A stretch of DNA of 64,000 nucleotides. Source: Streptomyces sp. SAT1. GTDB taxonomy: Bacteria > Actinomycetota > Actinomycetes > Streptomycetales > Streptomycetaceae. A program made the translations under genes and the position numbers. The notes beneath the pieces are model-generated. The model was given only the letters and a program-made list of their open reading frames with translations, was not told the DNA's origin and did no database searches. Below are positions 1 to 8,393 of the stretch, piece after piece (the first letter of the stretch is position 1; every line of letters starts with the position of its first letter). The stretch covers positions 4,439,501 through 4,503,500 of the forward strand of contig NZ_CP015849.1 in the NCBI RefSeq assembly GCF_001654495.1, given 5' to 3'.

Positions 1-1149
1 TCCGGCGTCGGCCTGCTTCTTCAGCGCGGCCCGCAGTCGCTGCTCCTGCTGCGACAGCGGGCCGAGCGCGCCCGGCGCCGGGAGGCCCTGGACCGCGTGA
101 CCGGGGGAGACCGGCGCGAAGTAGCGGGTGGGCGCGGTGTGCAGGGTGAGCGCCGTGGCGCCGATGATGGTGACGGTGAACGCGATGGCGGACCGCGTCC
201 AGAAGCGGGTGCTGCGCTCCCCGGCGGTGCGCACCGCCACCGGAGCCGCCGGCCCGGCAGGCACCTCGGTCCCGGTCCCCGCCCCGGTCCCCGCCCAGAT
301 TCCGGACCCACCGCCCGGAGCCGCCCCAGGCCCCGCCGGGACCCCGCCGCCCGGGACCCCGCCGCCCGGGACCCCGCCGCCCGGGACCCCGCCGCCCGGG
401 ACCCCGGCGCGCACCGCGGCGCCCGCGCCCACCACGCTCCCCACCGCGACCCCCGCGCCCGCGGCCACCGCCACACCGGGCCCCATGACGGGGCCGGTCG
501 CGGCGAGGTGCCAGGCGGAGCCGAGCCGTACCAGACGGCGGTGGAGTTCCGCCGGGTCGGCCAGTTCGGGCAGGCAGGCGGCGACGGCCTCGCGGGCGTG
601 CATCAGCCGGTTGGCCGTCGCCGGGGTGCTCGCCTCGGTCTCCGCCGCGGTCTCCGGCAGATCGAGGCCGACACCGTCGTAGAGGACGAGCGTGCGCCGG
701 TAGGACGGCGGGAGGCGCAGCAGCGCGTGCTGGAGGGCGCGGTCGGCGGGCTCGGGGGGCGGGTCGGGGATCCGGTTGCGGGGCAGGAAGCGGTACCAGG
801 GGGAGAGGGCGCAGTCGTACGCCAGCGCGCGCATCCAGCCCGCCGGGTCGCGGTCGTGGGCCACTTCGGGCCAGCGCTGCCAGGCCAGTTGGAAGGCGCG
901 CTCCACGGCCTCGCGGGCGCGGTCCCGGCGGCCGGTGAGCAGGTAGGACTGGCGGACGAGGGCGGGAGCGCAGAAGGCGTAGAGCGCGTCGAAGGCCTGA
1001 GCGGGCGTCAGGGGCTTCCCCGCGCCCGCGCCCGTGCCCGCGCCCGTTCTCGCAGCTCCCTGAGTGCGCGTCAGAGCGGCGTCGGGACCGCCGTGTCGGG
1101 CGTCCGGGGGCGGGGGCGGGGGCAGCGGCTTCGTATGACTGTTCGTCAC
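1..1149 (-). CDS. Membrane-anchored sigma-70-like protein (C-terminus cut by window edge)
   Basis: The frame is open from a GTG at 1149 to the window edge (383 codons), so the C-terminus is missing. After a Pro-rich leader, residues about 47-200 look like a degenerate sigma-70 region 2/4 protein: a region-2-like stretch (ALVRQSYLLTGRRDRAREAV, WQRWPEV, DPAGWMRALAYD), then LLRLPPSYRRTLVLYDGVGL and a helix-turn-helix-like segment (ETEASTPATANRLMHAREAV). It then carries Gly/Val/Pro pentapeptide repeats, a linker and one membrane span (SAIAFTVTIIGATALTL), with the remaining C-terminus outside. A transmembrane sigma-like protein is unusual, although Streptomyces carries related ones. It is divergent from the DUF6350 gene. 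Function as a true sigma factor is inferred, not shown. Confidence 0.75.
   Translation of the reverse strand, partial: MTNSHTKPLPPPPPPDARHGGPDAALTRTQGAARTGAGTGAGAGKPLTPAQAFDALYAFCAPALVRQSYLLTGRRDRAREAVERAFQLAWQRWPEVAHDRDPAGWMRALAYDCALSPWYRFLPRNRIPDPPPEPADRALQHALLRLPPSYRRTLVLYDGVGLDLPETAAETEASTPATANRLMHAREAVAACLPELADPAELHRRLVRLGSAWHLAATGPVMGPGVAVAAGAGVAVGSVVGAGAAVRAGVPGGGVPGGGVPGGGVPGGGVPAGPGAAPGGGSGIWAGTGAGTGTEVPAGPAAPVAVRTAGERSTRFWTRSAIAFTVTIIGATALTLHTAPTRYFAPVSPGHAVQGLPAPGALGPLSQQEQRLRAALKKQADAG
336..406. repeat. 15-bp tandem repeat, about 4.7 perfect copies, coding
   Basis: The unit CCGGGACCCCGCCGC repeats without a mismatch from 336. On the minus strand it encodes Gly-Gly-Gly-Val-Pro pentapeptides in the linker between the sigma-like domain and the membrane span of the first gene. 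Copy number is likely to vary between strains by slippage. Confidence 0.9.
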
Positions 1150-1245
1150 AGTGCGTCCCTCCGTGTGAATAGGCACATAAACGTATATTGAGCGACACAG
1201 CGGAGGTTCGCCTGTTGCGCCGGGAATGCGTGTGACGTTGGGAGC

Positions 1246-3006
1246 ATGGCGGGCGTGATCCAGACGACCCATGGACGTCCGCCGCTGCCACGCCTGCGTG
1301 CCCGGGTACGGGACCGCTCACCCGGACTCGGCGCCGGTTTCCTGGGCGGGGTGGTCGCGGCGGGGCTCGGTCTCGGCTCGTTCGCCGTGCTCGGCATCGT
1401 GCTGTGGATCAGCTCGCCGTACCCCGACAGCGGGCCGGGCGGCGCGCTGCACACGGCGGCCGCGCTGTGGCTGCTGGCGCACGGCGCCGGACTGGTCCGC
1501 GCCGACACCCTCACCGGTGCGCCCGCGCCCATCGGGCTGATCCCGCTGCTGCTGGCCGTGGCGCCGCTGGTGCTGTTGCACCGGGCGGCGCGGGACGCGA
1601 CCGACAGCGGCGACGGCGGGCCGCTCGTGCCCCCGCGCACCGCCTGGGCGGGTGTGGTCGGCGGCTATCTGGCGGTCGCGGTCGGCGCGGTGGTCTACGC
1701 GGCGGGCGGGTCGCTGCACCCGGCATGGTTCTCGACGCTGCTGTGGGTGCCGTGCACCGTCGCGGCGGCGGCGGGCAGCGGCGTCTGGGCGGCGTACGGC
1801 TGCCCGCGCGCGCCGCTGGAGCAGGCGCTGCGCCGGCTCTCACCCGGCGTGCGGCGTCTGCTGCTCGCTCCCGGGCCCCGCGCGCGCCTGGGCGCCGCCT
1901 CCCGGGCGGCCGGTGCCGGGGCCGTGGTGTTCGTCGGCGGCGGCGCGCTGGTGCTCGGGGTGTCGCTGGTGGGGCACGGCGGGGCCGCGCAGGGCGCCTT
2001 CCTGCGATTGACGGAGGGCTGGTCGGGGCGGTTCGCGATCCTGCTGCTCTGTCTGGCGCTGCTGCCGAACGCGGTGCTGTGGGCGGCGGCGTACACGCTC
2101 GGGCCCGGTTTCGCGCTCGGCGTCGGGCACACCGTCGGTCCGTTCGCCTCCGACCCGGCGCCGCTGCTGCCGCCCTTCCCGCTGCTGGCGGCGGTGCCGG
2201 ACGCGGGCCCGGGTACGCCGCTGCATCTGCTGACGGCCGCGGTGCCGGTGGCGGCCGGGCTGGTCATCGGCTGGTTCGTGGCGGGCGCGGCGGTGCGGGA
2301 GGTGCCGGACGCCACGGGCGCCCTGACCGGGGTGCGGGCCTGGCCGTGGCGCCGGGCGGCGGGCGGGGCGGCCCTGGCGTGCCTGCTGTGCGCGACCGGA
2401 CTCGGAGTGCTCGCCGAACTGGCGGGCGGCCCGCTGGGCAACGGCACCCTGGACGCGTTCGGCCCCGTGGGCTGGCAGGTCGCGGGGGCCGCGCTGCTGT
2501 GGACCTCGGTGGCGGCGGTGCCCACGGCGGTGCTCGTCCGGGCCTGGCGCTGCCACGGTGTACGGGTCCAGGTGGTGGCGGAGACGGCCGGGCAGCGCAT
2601 CGGCAGGCCCCGCGAGGGCGGGAGGCCGCGCGACGGCGGCAAGGACGGGAACACCGGGGGCGGCAGGGCCGTCGTGAGCGGGGCGCGGGGCGCGGACACC
2701 GGCGGGCGGCTGCTGCCCGCGCGCTACGAGGCCGCCCTCGAACCGTACGACGTGCTGCCGCTGGACCCGTCGGCTGCCGGGGAGGTCACCTGGGAGCCCA
2801 CGGCACCCGCGGCCACCGAGACCGGCAGCCCGGAGAACACCGGCAGCGGCACCACCGGAACCACGGGTACCACCGGAACCACGGGTACCACCGGCATCAC
2901 CACTACCGACGACAGCGGCCGACCGGAGCCGCCGGACCCGGACGACGCCGGACCCGCGCCCAGCGCACCGCCGACGTCGGCCGCCCCGCCGCCCCCGTCT
3001 ACCTGA
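1246..3006 (+). CDS. DUF6350 (PerM-like) polytopic membrane protein
   Basis: This 586-residue protein begins at an ATG preceded by GGGAG. It has a short cytoplasmic N-terminus, then roughly 9-10 hydrophobic segments between residues about 25 and 430 (for example LGAGFLGGVVAAGLGLGSFA, LIPLLLAVAPLVLL, AAGLVIGWFVAGAAV), and a long hydrophilic, low-complexity C-terminal tail rich in Gly, Thr and Pro. This matches the actinobacterial DUF6350 family, sometimes named cell division protein PerM, which commonly lies just upstream of purN-purH. The molecular role is not established. It converges with the next minus-strand gene, with a 21-bp gap. Confidence 0.8.
   Translation: MAGVIQTTHGRPPLPRLRARVRDRSPGLGAGFLGGVVAAGLGLGSFAVLGIVLWISSPYPDSGPGGALHTAAALWLLAHGAGLVRADTLTGAPAPIGLIPLLLAVAPLVLLHRAARDATDSGDGGPLVPPRTAWAGVVGGYLAVAVGAVVYAAGGSLHPAWFSTLLWVPCTVAAAAGSGVWAAYGCPRAPLEQALRRLSPGVRRLLLAPGPRARLGAASRAAGAGAVVFVGGGALVLGVSLVGHGGAAQGAFLRLTEGWSGRFAILLLCLALLPNAVLWAAAYTLGPGFALGVGHTVGPFASDPAPLLPPFPLLAAVPDAGPGTPLHLLTAAVPVAAGLVIGWFVAGAAVREVPDATGALTGVRAWPWRRAAGGAALACLLCATGLGVLAELAGGPLGNGTLDAFGPVGWQVAGAALLWTSVAAVPTAVLVRAWRCHGVRVQVVAETAGQRIGRPREGGRPRDGGKDGNTGGGRAVVSGARGADTGGRLLPARYEAALEPYDVLPLDPSAAGEVTWEPTAPAATETGSPENTGSGTTGTTGTTGTTGTTGITTTDDSGRPEPPDPDDAGPAPSAPPTSAAPPPPST
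2851..2904. repeat. 18-bp tandem repeat coding a Gly-Thr tail
   Basis: Two exact copies and one degenerate copy of the 18-bp unit ACCACCGGAACCACGGGT encode a TTGTTG-type linker near the C-terminus of the DUF6350 protein. The segment is low complexity and probably disordered. Confidence 0.85.
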
Positions 3007-3027
3007 AGGGCCGGGCGGCCCGCGGCC

Positions 3028-4110
3028 TCAGTCGTCCGTGCCGAGCATGCCCCGCAGCTCCTGCGGCAGATGCCGGTCGCAGGACTGCTGGGCCTGGTGC
3101 GTGAGCGAGTCGTTCACGCACGAGTAGTAGTCGCGGTAGACGAACTGCGCGGCGAAACCGGCGAGGACCAGGGCGAGGGCGAGGGACGCCGTGACCAGGC
3201 CGCTGATCGCCGCCGTGAGCTGCGGGCGGTTGCCCCCCGCACCGGCCCCGGTACCGGTCCCCGCGCCTGCCCCGGGACCCGCCTGGGGCACAGCCGGAGG
3301 CAGCTGCCCCTGCGGCGGGACCTGCCCCGGTACCTGCCCAGGCAGCTGTCCCGGCGCCTGCCCCGGGAACTGTCCCGGAACCTGCGGCCGCCCCGCGCCG
3401 CCCCCCGCCTGACCGGTCCCCGCCCCGGCACCGGCCCGGCGCGGCTCGGACCGCAGTGCGCTGATGCCCCAGTACAGGGCGAGCGCACCGAGCAGCAGGG
3501 CGACGGGCGACCAGCCGAACAGGACGAAGAAGACGGCCCACATACCGGCGAGCAGGGAGAAGCGGGCGCGGCGCTGGGCGGGGTCCGTGGGGTCCCAGCG
3601 CATGCCGGAGCCCCGGCCGGAACCGCCCGGTCCGCCCGGTCCGCCGCCCGGCTGCTCGGGTCCGCCGGGACGCTGGGGCCGCTCGCCGAAGCCGCCGGGG
3701 GAGCGGCCGGGCTGCCGGTCGCTCCACTGGCTGCCCCAGGGCGAAGGCCCGCCACCGGGCCCCTGCCCCTGACCGTCCCCTTGGCCCTGCCCCTGGCCCT
3801 GTCCCTGACCGTGGCCCTCGCCGGAGCCCTGGCCGCCCGGGTGCCGGGGACGCCACGGCTGGTCGGGTGTGCCCTCGACGGGCGGAGCGAAGGGATTGTC
3901 CTCGGGGGTGCCGGGGGTGCCGGGGGTGCCGGGGGCGGTGCCGCCCCGGCCGCCGCCGTCGCCGCCCGAGGGCGCGTCCGGCGGTGTGGAGGGGCGCTCC
4001 CGCAGCAGCACGGTGCCGCGCTCCCCTCCCCGCGCCGACAGCGTTGGGAGGATGCGGAGTCGCAGGCTGCGGTCGGGCATCAAGTGAGCGTCTTCCCCTT
4101 GGTGAGTCAC
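3028..4110 (-). CDS. Pro/Gln-rich membrane protein of unknown function
   Basis: A 360-residue protein if started at the GTG at 4110. An ATG at 4080 (MPDRSLRLR) is the alternative, and neither has a strong ribosome site. The N-terminal half is Gly/Pro/Gln low complexity with a GQ dipeptide run. Residues about 185-215 form a hydrophobic pair (FSLLAGMWAVFFVLFGWSPV, ALLLGALALYWGI). A PGQ repeat linker follows, then a last membrane span (LVTASLALALVLAGFAAQFV) and an outside tail with two Cys (YYSCVNDSL, QSCDRHLPQELRGML). The domain order resembles DUF4190-type actinobacterial membrane proteins. No function can be assigned. It is divergent from purN. Confidence 0.7.
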   Translation of the reverse strand: MTHQGEDAHLMPDRSLRLRILPTLSARGGERGTVLLRERPSTPPDAPSGGDGGGRGGTAPGTPGTPGTPEDNPFAPPVEGTPDQPWRPRHPGGQGSGEGHGQGQGQGQGQGDGQGQGPGGGPSPWGSQWSDRQPGRSPGGFGERPQRPGGPEQPGGGPGGPGGSGRGSGMRWDPTDPAQRRARFSLLAGMWAVFFVLFGWSPVALLLGALALYWGISALRSEPRRAGAGAGTGQAGGGAGRPQVPGQFPGQAPGQLPGQVPGQVPPQGQLPPAVPQAGPGAGAGTGTGAGAGGNRPQLTAAISGLVTASLALALVLAGFAAQFVYRDYYSCVNDSLTHQAQQSCDRHLPQELRGMLGTDD

Positions 4111-4297
4111 AACTGGTCGGACCGGTGTCCGGCACGTCCCTCACCCCTTGAACGCCCGGAGCGCACACTGCGTTCCCCGGGTGTCCCCGGCGCGTTCCCG
4201 TACCAGGCCGGTGCAGACGCTACCGCCCGGCCGCGCCCCCGTCCCACGGGGGCCGTCAGGAGTGCCGGTATCGTTGCTGGCGGTCGGCTGCTTCGTA

Positions 4298-4320
4298 GGG
4301 TTCCCCGTATCCGGGGACCC
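4298..4320 (+). promoter_or_regulatory. Leader hairpin upstream of purN
   Basis: GGGTTCCCC and GGGGACCC form a short GC stem with a 5-6 base loop about 50 bases before the purN start. No T-run follows, so it is more likely a leader structure than a terminator. No ZTP-type core was found here. Confidence 0.35.
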
Positions 4321-4371
4321 GAAGCATTCGTACGACCGTACAAGAACAGCTCCCCGAGAAAGGGCCCCACC

Positions 4372-5001
4372 GTGGCCGCCAAGCCCGTGGCCAAGCGCCT
4401 CGTCGTGCTGGTCTCCGGATCCGGCACCAACCTCCAGGCGCTCCTCGACGCGATCGCGGAGGCCGGAGCCGAGTCGTACGGCGCCGAGATCGTCGCCGTG
4501 GGCGCCGACCGCGACGGCATCGAGGGGCTGGCGCGCGCCGAGCGCGCCGGGCTGCCGGTCTTCGTGTGCCGGGTCAAGGACCACGCCACCCGCGACGAGT
4601 GGGACGCGGCGCTCGCCGGGGCGGTCGCCGCCCACGAGCCCGATCTCGTCGTCTCCGCCGGGTTCATGAAGATCGTGGGCAAGGAGTTCCTCGCGCGCTT
4701 CGGCGGGCGGTTCGTGAACACGCACCCGGCCCTGCTGCCCAGTTTCCCGGGAGCCCACGGCGTCCGTGACGCGCTCGCGTACGGCGCCAAGGTCACCGGT
4801 TGCACCGTCCACTTCGTCGACGACGGCGTCGACACCGGTCCGGTCATCGCCCAGGGCGTGGTCGAGATCCGGGACGAGGACGACGAGAGTGCGCTGCACG
4901 AGCGCATCAAGGAAGTCGAGCGAAGGCTGCTCGTCGAGGTCGTGAGCCGGCTCGCCCGCCACGGCTATCGCATCGAGGGACGAAAGGTAGTAATCCTGTG
5001 A
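4372..5001 (+). CDS. purN: Phosphoribosylglycinamide formyltransferase
   Basis: PurN transfers a formyl group from 10-formyl-tetrahydrofolate to GAR in purine synthesis. The 209-residue length is usual. Motifs visible include the N-terminal SGSGTNLQALLDA phosphate loop, SAGFMKIVGKEF, the catalytic-site NTHPALLPSFPG (Asn and His) and the HFVDDGVDTGPVIAQ segment with the catalytic Asp. The GTG at 4372 is chosen because homology begins there, although the frame stays open far upstream. The stop overlaps the purH start as GTGA, so the two are translationally coupled. Confidence 0.95.
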   Translation: MAAKPVAKRLVVLVSGSGTNLQALLDAIAEAGAESYGAEIVAVGADRDGIEGLARAERAGLPVFVCRVKDHATRDEWDAALAGAVAAHEPDLVVSAGFMKIVGKEFLARFGGRFVNTHPALLPSFPGAHGVRDALAYGAKVTGCTVHFVDDGVDTGPVIAQGVVEIRDEDDESALHERIKEVERRLLVEVVSRLARHGYRIEGRKVVIL

Positions 5002-6563
5002 CCGCCGAGAGCAACAAGCGGCCCATCCGGCGCGCGCTCGTCAGCGTCTACGACAAGACCGGTCTGGAGGAGCTGGCCCGCGGGCTGCACGAGGCCGGGG
5101 TCGAGCTGGTCTCCACCGGCTCCACCGCCGCGAGGATCGCCGCCGCCGGGGTCCCTGTCACCAAGGTCGAGGAGCTGACCGGCTTCCCCGAGTGCCTGGA
5201 CGGCCGGGTCAAGACCCTGCACCCCAAGGTGCACGCGGGCATCCTCGCCGACCTGCGCCTCGACGACCACCGGCGCCAGCTCGACGAGCTGGGCGTGGAG
5301 CCCTTCGGTCTCGTCGTCGTCAACCTCTACCCGTTCCGTGAGACGGTCGCCTCCGGCGCGTCGCCCGACGAGTGCGTCGAGCAGATCGACATCGGCGGCC
5401 CCTCCATGGTGCGCGCCGCCGCCAAGAACCACCCGTCGGTCGCGGTCGTCACCAGCCCCGAGCGGTACGCCGACGTGCTGGCCGCGGTCCGCGACGGCGG
5501 CTTCGACCTGGCCGCCCGCAAGCGGCTGGCCGCCGAGGCGTTCCAGCACACCGCGTCCTACGACATCGCGGTGGCCGGCTGGTTCGCCGCGTCCTACGCG
5601 CCCGCCGACGACTCGGCCTTCCCCGAGTTCCTCGGCGCCACGCTGGAGCGCAAGAACACCCTGCGCTACGGCGAGAACCCGCACCAGCCCGCCGCGCTCT
5701 ACACCGACGGCACCGGCGCCGGTCTCGCCGAGGCCGAGCAGCTGCACGGCAAGGAGATGTCGTACAACAACTACACGGACACGGACGCCGCCCGCCGTGC
5801 CGCGTACGACCACGACGAGCCGTGCGTGGCGATCATCAAGCACGCCAACCCGTGCGGCATCGCGACCGGCGCGGACGTCGCCGAGGCGCACCGCAAGGCG
5901 CACGCCTGCGACCCGGTCTCCGCCTACGGCGGTGTGATCGCCGTGAACCGCCCGGTCAGCAAGGAGCTGGCCGAGCAGGTCGCGGACATCTTCACCGAGG
6001 TCATCGTCGCCCCGGACTACGAGGACGGCGCGCTGGAGGCCCTCGCCAGGAAGAAGAACATCCGGGTGCTGAAGGCGCAAGGCGCGCCCTCCCACCCGGC
6101 CGAGGTCAAGCCCATCGACGGCGGTGCGCTGCTCCAGGTCACCGACCGGCTCCAGGCCGACGGCGACGACCCGGCCAACTGGACGCTCGCCAGCGGCGAG
6201 GCGCTGTCCGCCGACGAGCTGGCCCAGCTCGCCTTCGCCTGGCGGGCCTGCCGGGCCGTCAAGTCCAACGCGATCCTGCTCGCCAAGGACAACGCCTCGG
6301 TCGGCGTCGGCATGGGCCAGGTCAACCGCGTCGACTCCTGCAAGCTCGCCGTCGAGCGGGCCGGCGAGGAGCGGGCGCGCGGTTCCTACGCCGCCTCGGA
6401 CGCGTTCTTCCCCTTCCCGGACGGCCCCGAGATCCTGATCGCGGCCGGGGTGAAGGCGATCGTGCAGCCGGGCGGCTCGATCCGCGACGAGCAGGTCGTG
6501 GAGGCCGCGAAGAAGGCGGGCGTGACGATGTACTTCACCGGCACGCGCCACTTCTTCCACTGA
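4998..6563 (+). CDS. purH: Bifunctional AICAR formyltransferase/IMP cyclohydrolase
   Basis: PurH catalyses the last two steps of IMP synthesis. The protein is 521 residues, the standard length. It has the MGS-like cyclohydrolase domain first (ALVSVYDKTGLEELARGL, STGSTAARI, GRVKTLHPKVHAGIL), then the AICARFT domain (RYGENPHQPAALY, the AIIKHANPCGIA segment with its Lys-His pair, SYAASDAFFPFPDGPEI, and the C-terminal TGTRHFFH). It starts with GTG inside the purN stop. AICAR, its substrate, is the precursor of the ZTP alarmone read by the riboswitch seen before glyA in this window. Confidence 0.97.
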   Translation: MTAESNKRPIRRALVSVYDKTGLEELARGLHEAGVELVSTGSTAARIAAAGVPVTKVEELTGFPECLDGRVKTLHPKVHAGILADLRLDDHRRQLDELGVEPFGLVVVNLYPFRETVASGASPDECVEQIDIGGPSMVRAAAKNHPSVAVVTSPERYADVLAAVRDGGFDLAARKRLAAEAFQHTASYDIAVAGWFAASYAPADDSAFPEFLGATLERKNTLRYGENPHQPAALYTDGTGAGLAEAEQLHGKEMSYNNYTDTDAARRAAYDHDEPCVAIIKHANPCGIATGADVAEAHRKAHACDPVSAYGGVIAVNRPVSKELAEQVADIFTEVIVAPDYEDGALEALARKKNIRVLKAQGAPSHPAEVKPIDGGALLQVTDRLQADGDDPANWTLASGEALSADELAQLAFAWRACRAVKSNAILLAKDNASVGVGMGQVNRVDSCKLAVERAGEERARGSYAASDAFFPFPDGPEILIAAGVKAIVQPGGSIRDEQVVEAAKKAGVTMYFTGTRHFFH

Positions 6564-6566
6564 CCC

Positions 6567-6965
6567 TCACCCGTTCCCCGGGCCCAGGGGCACATCCCAC
6601 CAGACGGTCTTGCCGTGGCCGTTCTGGGTGACGCCCCAGCGCAGCGCCACCGCGTCGAGGAGGAGGAGTCCGCGCCCGGACTCCTCCTCCTCGTCCGCGT
6701 GGCGCACCACCAGCCACGCGTGCGGCTCCCGGTCGCCCACCTCGACGCGGACCGGGCCGTCCTCCCCGTCCGGGCACCGCACCCGTACGGACACGGGGGC
6801 GCCCTCCCCGACGTGCAGGATCACGTTCGTCAGCAACTCGCTGACGCAGAGCTGCACATCGCCGCACGGCACGCCCAGGTGCTCGCGCACCGCCCGGCGC
6901 ACCTCCGCCACGGCCGTTGGGTACGCCGCCAGGTCCAGTGCCAGCGGTGGCGGTGACGTCCTCAC
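6567..6965 (-). CDS. HATPase_c-fold ATP-binding regulatory protein
   Basis: This 132-residue protein has the GHKL/anti-sigma kinase fold: an N-box (CVSELLTNVILHV with the Mg-binding Asn), a G1-like segment (VRVEVGDREPHAWLV) and a G2 box (EEESGRGLLLLDAVALRWGV). It resembles the single-domain SpoIIAB/RsbW-like proteins abundant in Streptomyces. The GTG start overlaps the stop of the small upstream gene (GTGA). It sits with an Scr1-type HTH gene and a DUF397 gene, a conserved trio that works as a developmental or stress regulatory set in Streptomyces. The partner is unknown. Confidence 0.85.
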   Translation of the reverse strand: MRTSPPPLALDLAAYPTAVAEVRRAVREHLGVPCGDVQLCVSELLTNVILHVGEGAPVSVRVRCPDGEDGPVRVEVGDREPHAWLVVRHADEEEESGRGLLLLDAVALRWGVTQNGHGKTVWWDVPLGPGNG

Positions 6966-7171
6966 CCCGCCGCTCCCTTCCGCAGCGCGGCCGTCAGTGC
7001 CTGGGCGGTGGCCTGATTGCAGTTCCCGAGCGCGACGAGCGGGGCGCTGTACGACGCGGCCAGCGAGGGGAGTTCGAGTCCCAGCGAGGGCAGCGTGATG
7101 CCGTGCGCCAGGAGCGCGGCGCGCAGTTCCGCCAAGTGGGCCTCGGCTTCCCTGATGTGGGGGTGCGGCAC
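6962..7171 (-). CDS. Small helical protein of unknown function in an ATPase/DUF397 cluster
   Basis: A 69-residue protein begins at a GTG, with no membrane span or signal. It is predicted mostly helical (IREAEAHLAELRAALLAHGI, then NQATAQALTAALRKG). It overlaps the ATPase-fold gene by 4 bases and is divergent from the HTH gene, so it probably belongs to the same regulatory unit. I do not recognise a named family. Confidence 0.65.
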   Translation of the reverse strand: MPHPHIREAEAHLAELRAALLAHGITLPSLGLELPSLAASYSAPLVALGNCNQATAQALTAALRKGAAG

Positions 7172-7185
7172 GGGCGTACACCTTT

Positions 7186-7218
7186 CTGTGTGCGATGCGT
7201 GACGAATGGCTCACACAG
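7186..7218. promoter_or_regulatory. Inverted repeat in divergent promoter region
   Basis: CTGTGTG (7186-7192) and CACACAG (7212-7218) are exact inverted arms separated by 19 bases between the divergent small-protein and HTH genes. This is a plausible operator for the neighbouring HTH regulator. No binding evidence exists in the sequence alone. Confidence 0.4.
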
Positions 7219-7289
7219 TGGCGTAACGCGGCGTACCGTGCCAGGGGTTCGGGTTGCGCACGGTGACTGGTAAACGGTGGTGATGAGCG

Positions 7290-8144
7290 ATGCCCGCTCG
7301 CAAGGATCCCGACGCCTCGACGAGCGTCCCCTCCTTCTACGGCGCGGAGTTGCGCTTCAAGCGCGAGGCGGCGGGCCTCACGCTGGAGCAGTTGGCCGAG
7401 GGCAGCTTCCGGGGGATCTCGTTCCTGAGCCAGATCGAGCGGGGTGAGCGGCGGATGCCGCTGGATCTCGCGCGGCACGCGGATCAAAGGCTGGGCACGG
7501 ACGGCTTTTTCGAGCGGCGGTGTGAAGACGTCGCCAAGGCGAGGAACACCGGGCATCCGATGTACTTCCTCGAAGTACCGGAGCTGGAGAAGCAGGCGAC
7601 GTCACTGGAGGAATGGCATCCCGACATCTTCCCTGGTCTGCTTCAGACGGAGGAGTACTTCCGGGGACTCGCACGGTACATGGGCCCGTTGACGCCCCCG
7701 GAGAAGGTCGAGGAGAGAGTTCGCGGCCGGATGGCCCGCGCGGAGCTGTGGCGTCGGGCGGACCGGCCCACGTACTGGGGGATCGTGACGGAGGAGGTTG
7801 TCCGAGGTGCCCCACTTCCGCCAGCGGTGATGGCTGCGCAGTTGGAGCACGTTGTCGATCTGATGCGGGCTACGAAGAGCATTCTGCAGATCATTCCGGG
7901 AACAACGCTCTGGCACCCCTTGAAACATGGCATGGCAAAGATCATGACCTTTGCCGATGCCCCTCCGCTGGTGTGGTCGGAGAGCGATTTCGATGGGCGG
8001 ATTATTGATTATCCGCCGAGAGTGACGGAGTACCGACGGCGGTACGATCTGCTCAGGGCCACCGCCCTTCCGCCGGACGCGTCCATTGCCCTGATCGAAG
8101 AAGCAGCAAGGACCTACAGACATGAAGCAGAGCAAGGCGATTGA
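7290..8144 (+). CDS. Scr1-family HTH regulator (XRE HTH plus DUF5753)
   Basis: This 284-residue DNA-binding protein has an N-terminal XRE helix-turn-helix (GAELRFKREAAGLTLEQLAE, GISFLSQIERGERRMPLDLA) and a DUF5753 ligand or partner domain from about residue 85 (LEEWHPDIFPGLLQTEEYFRGLARY to the C-terminus). The pair with a downstream DUF397 protein is the hallmark of the very numerous Streptomyces BldB/WhiJ-type HTH-DUF397 modules. Its 3' end overlaps the DUF397 start by 23 bases. GC falls somewhat in the last third, as is common in these horizontally shuffled modules. Confidence 0.9.
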   Translation: MPARKDPDASTSVPSFYGAELRFKREAAGLTLEQLAEGSFRGISFLSQIERGERRMPLDLARHADQRLGTDGFFERRCEDVAKARNTGHPMYFLEVPELEKQATSLEEWHPDIFPGLLQTEEYFRGLARYMGPLTPPEKVEERVRGRMARAELWRRADRPTYWGIVTEEVVRGAPLPPAVMAAQLEHVVDLMRATKSILQIIPGTTLWHPLKHGMAKIMTFADAPPLVWSESDFDGRIIDYPPRVTEYRRRYDLLRATALPPDASIALIEEAARTYRHEAEQGD

Positions 8145-8325
8145 CCTGAGTCGGACGACTTGGCGCAAGAGCAGCTACAGCAGCGAGGACGGCGCCGACT
8201 GCGTCGAAGTAGCCGGCACTTTCCCCGCCCTCGTCCCCGTCCGCGACTCCAAGAACCCCGCCGGCCCCGTCCTCCTCTTCCAGCGGAGCGCCTGGGCCCC
8301 CTTCCTCTCCGCGCTCAAGGACTGA
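8122..8325 (+). CDS. DUF397 protein
   Basis: The 67-residue protein shows the DUF397 signature: TTWRKSSYSS, then CVEVA, then VPVRDSKNPAGPVLLF and a closing aromatic helix (WAPFLSALKD). In characterised cases DUF397 proteins act as partners or antagonists of the neighbouring HTH protein. Coupled by overlap with the HTH gene and followed by a strong terminator. Confidence 0.92.
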   Translation: MKQSKAIDLSRTTWRKSSYSSEDGADCVEVAGTFPALVPVRDSKNPAGPVLLFQRSAWAPFLSALKD

Positions 8326-8331
8326 CCGCAT

Positions 8332-8378
8332 GGCGATGGCCTCCGGCCCTCCCCCAGGAGGGGCCGGAGGCCATCGCC
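8332..8378. terminator. Strong bidirectional hairpin terminator
   Basis: Long near-perfect arms (GGCGATGGCCTCCGGCCC against GGGCCGGAGGCCATCGCC) flank a short loop between the converging DUF397 and I36-like genes. It is placed to end transcripts from both sides. Confidence 0.85.
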
Positions 8379-8393
8379 GTCAGGCGGCCCGGA

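Noticed and set aside
336..406. CRISPR array
   Set aside because: Direct tandem repeats with no spacers, inside a coding linker. The same applies to the arrays at 2851, 17235 and 26841.
4100..4371. Purine or ZTP riboswitch before purN
   Set aside because: Only one short hairpin is visible; the conserved pfl blocks seen before glyA are absent.
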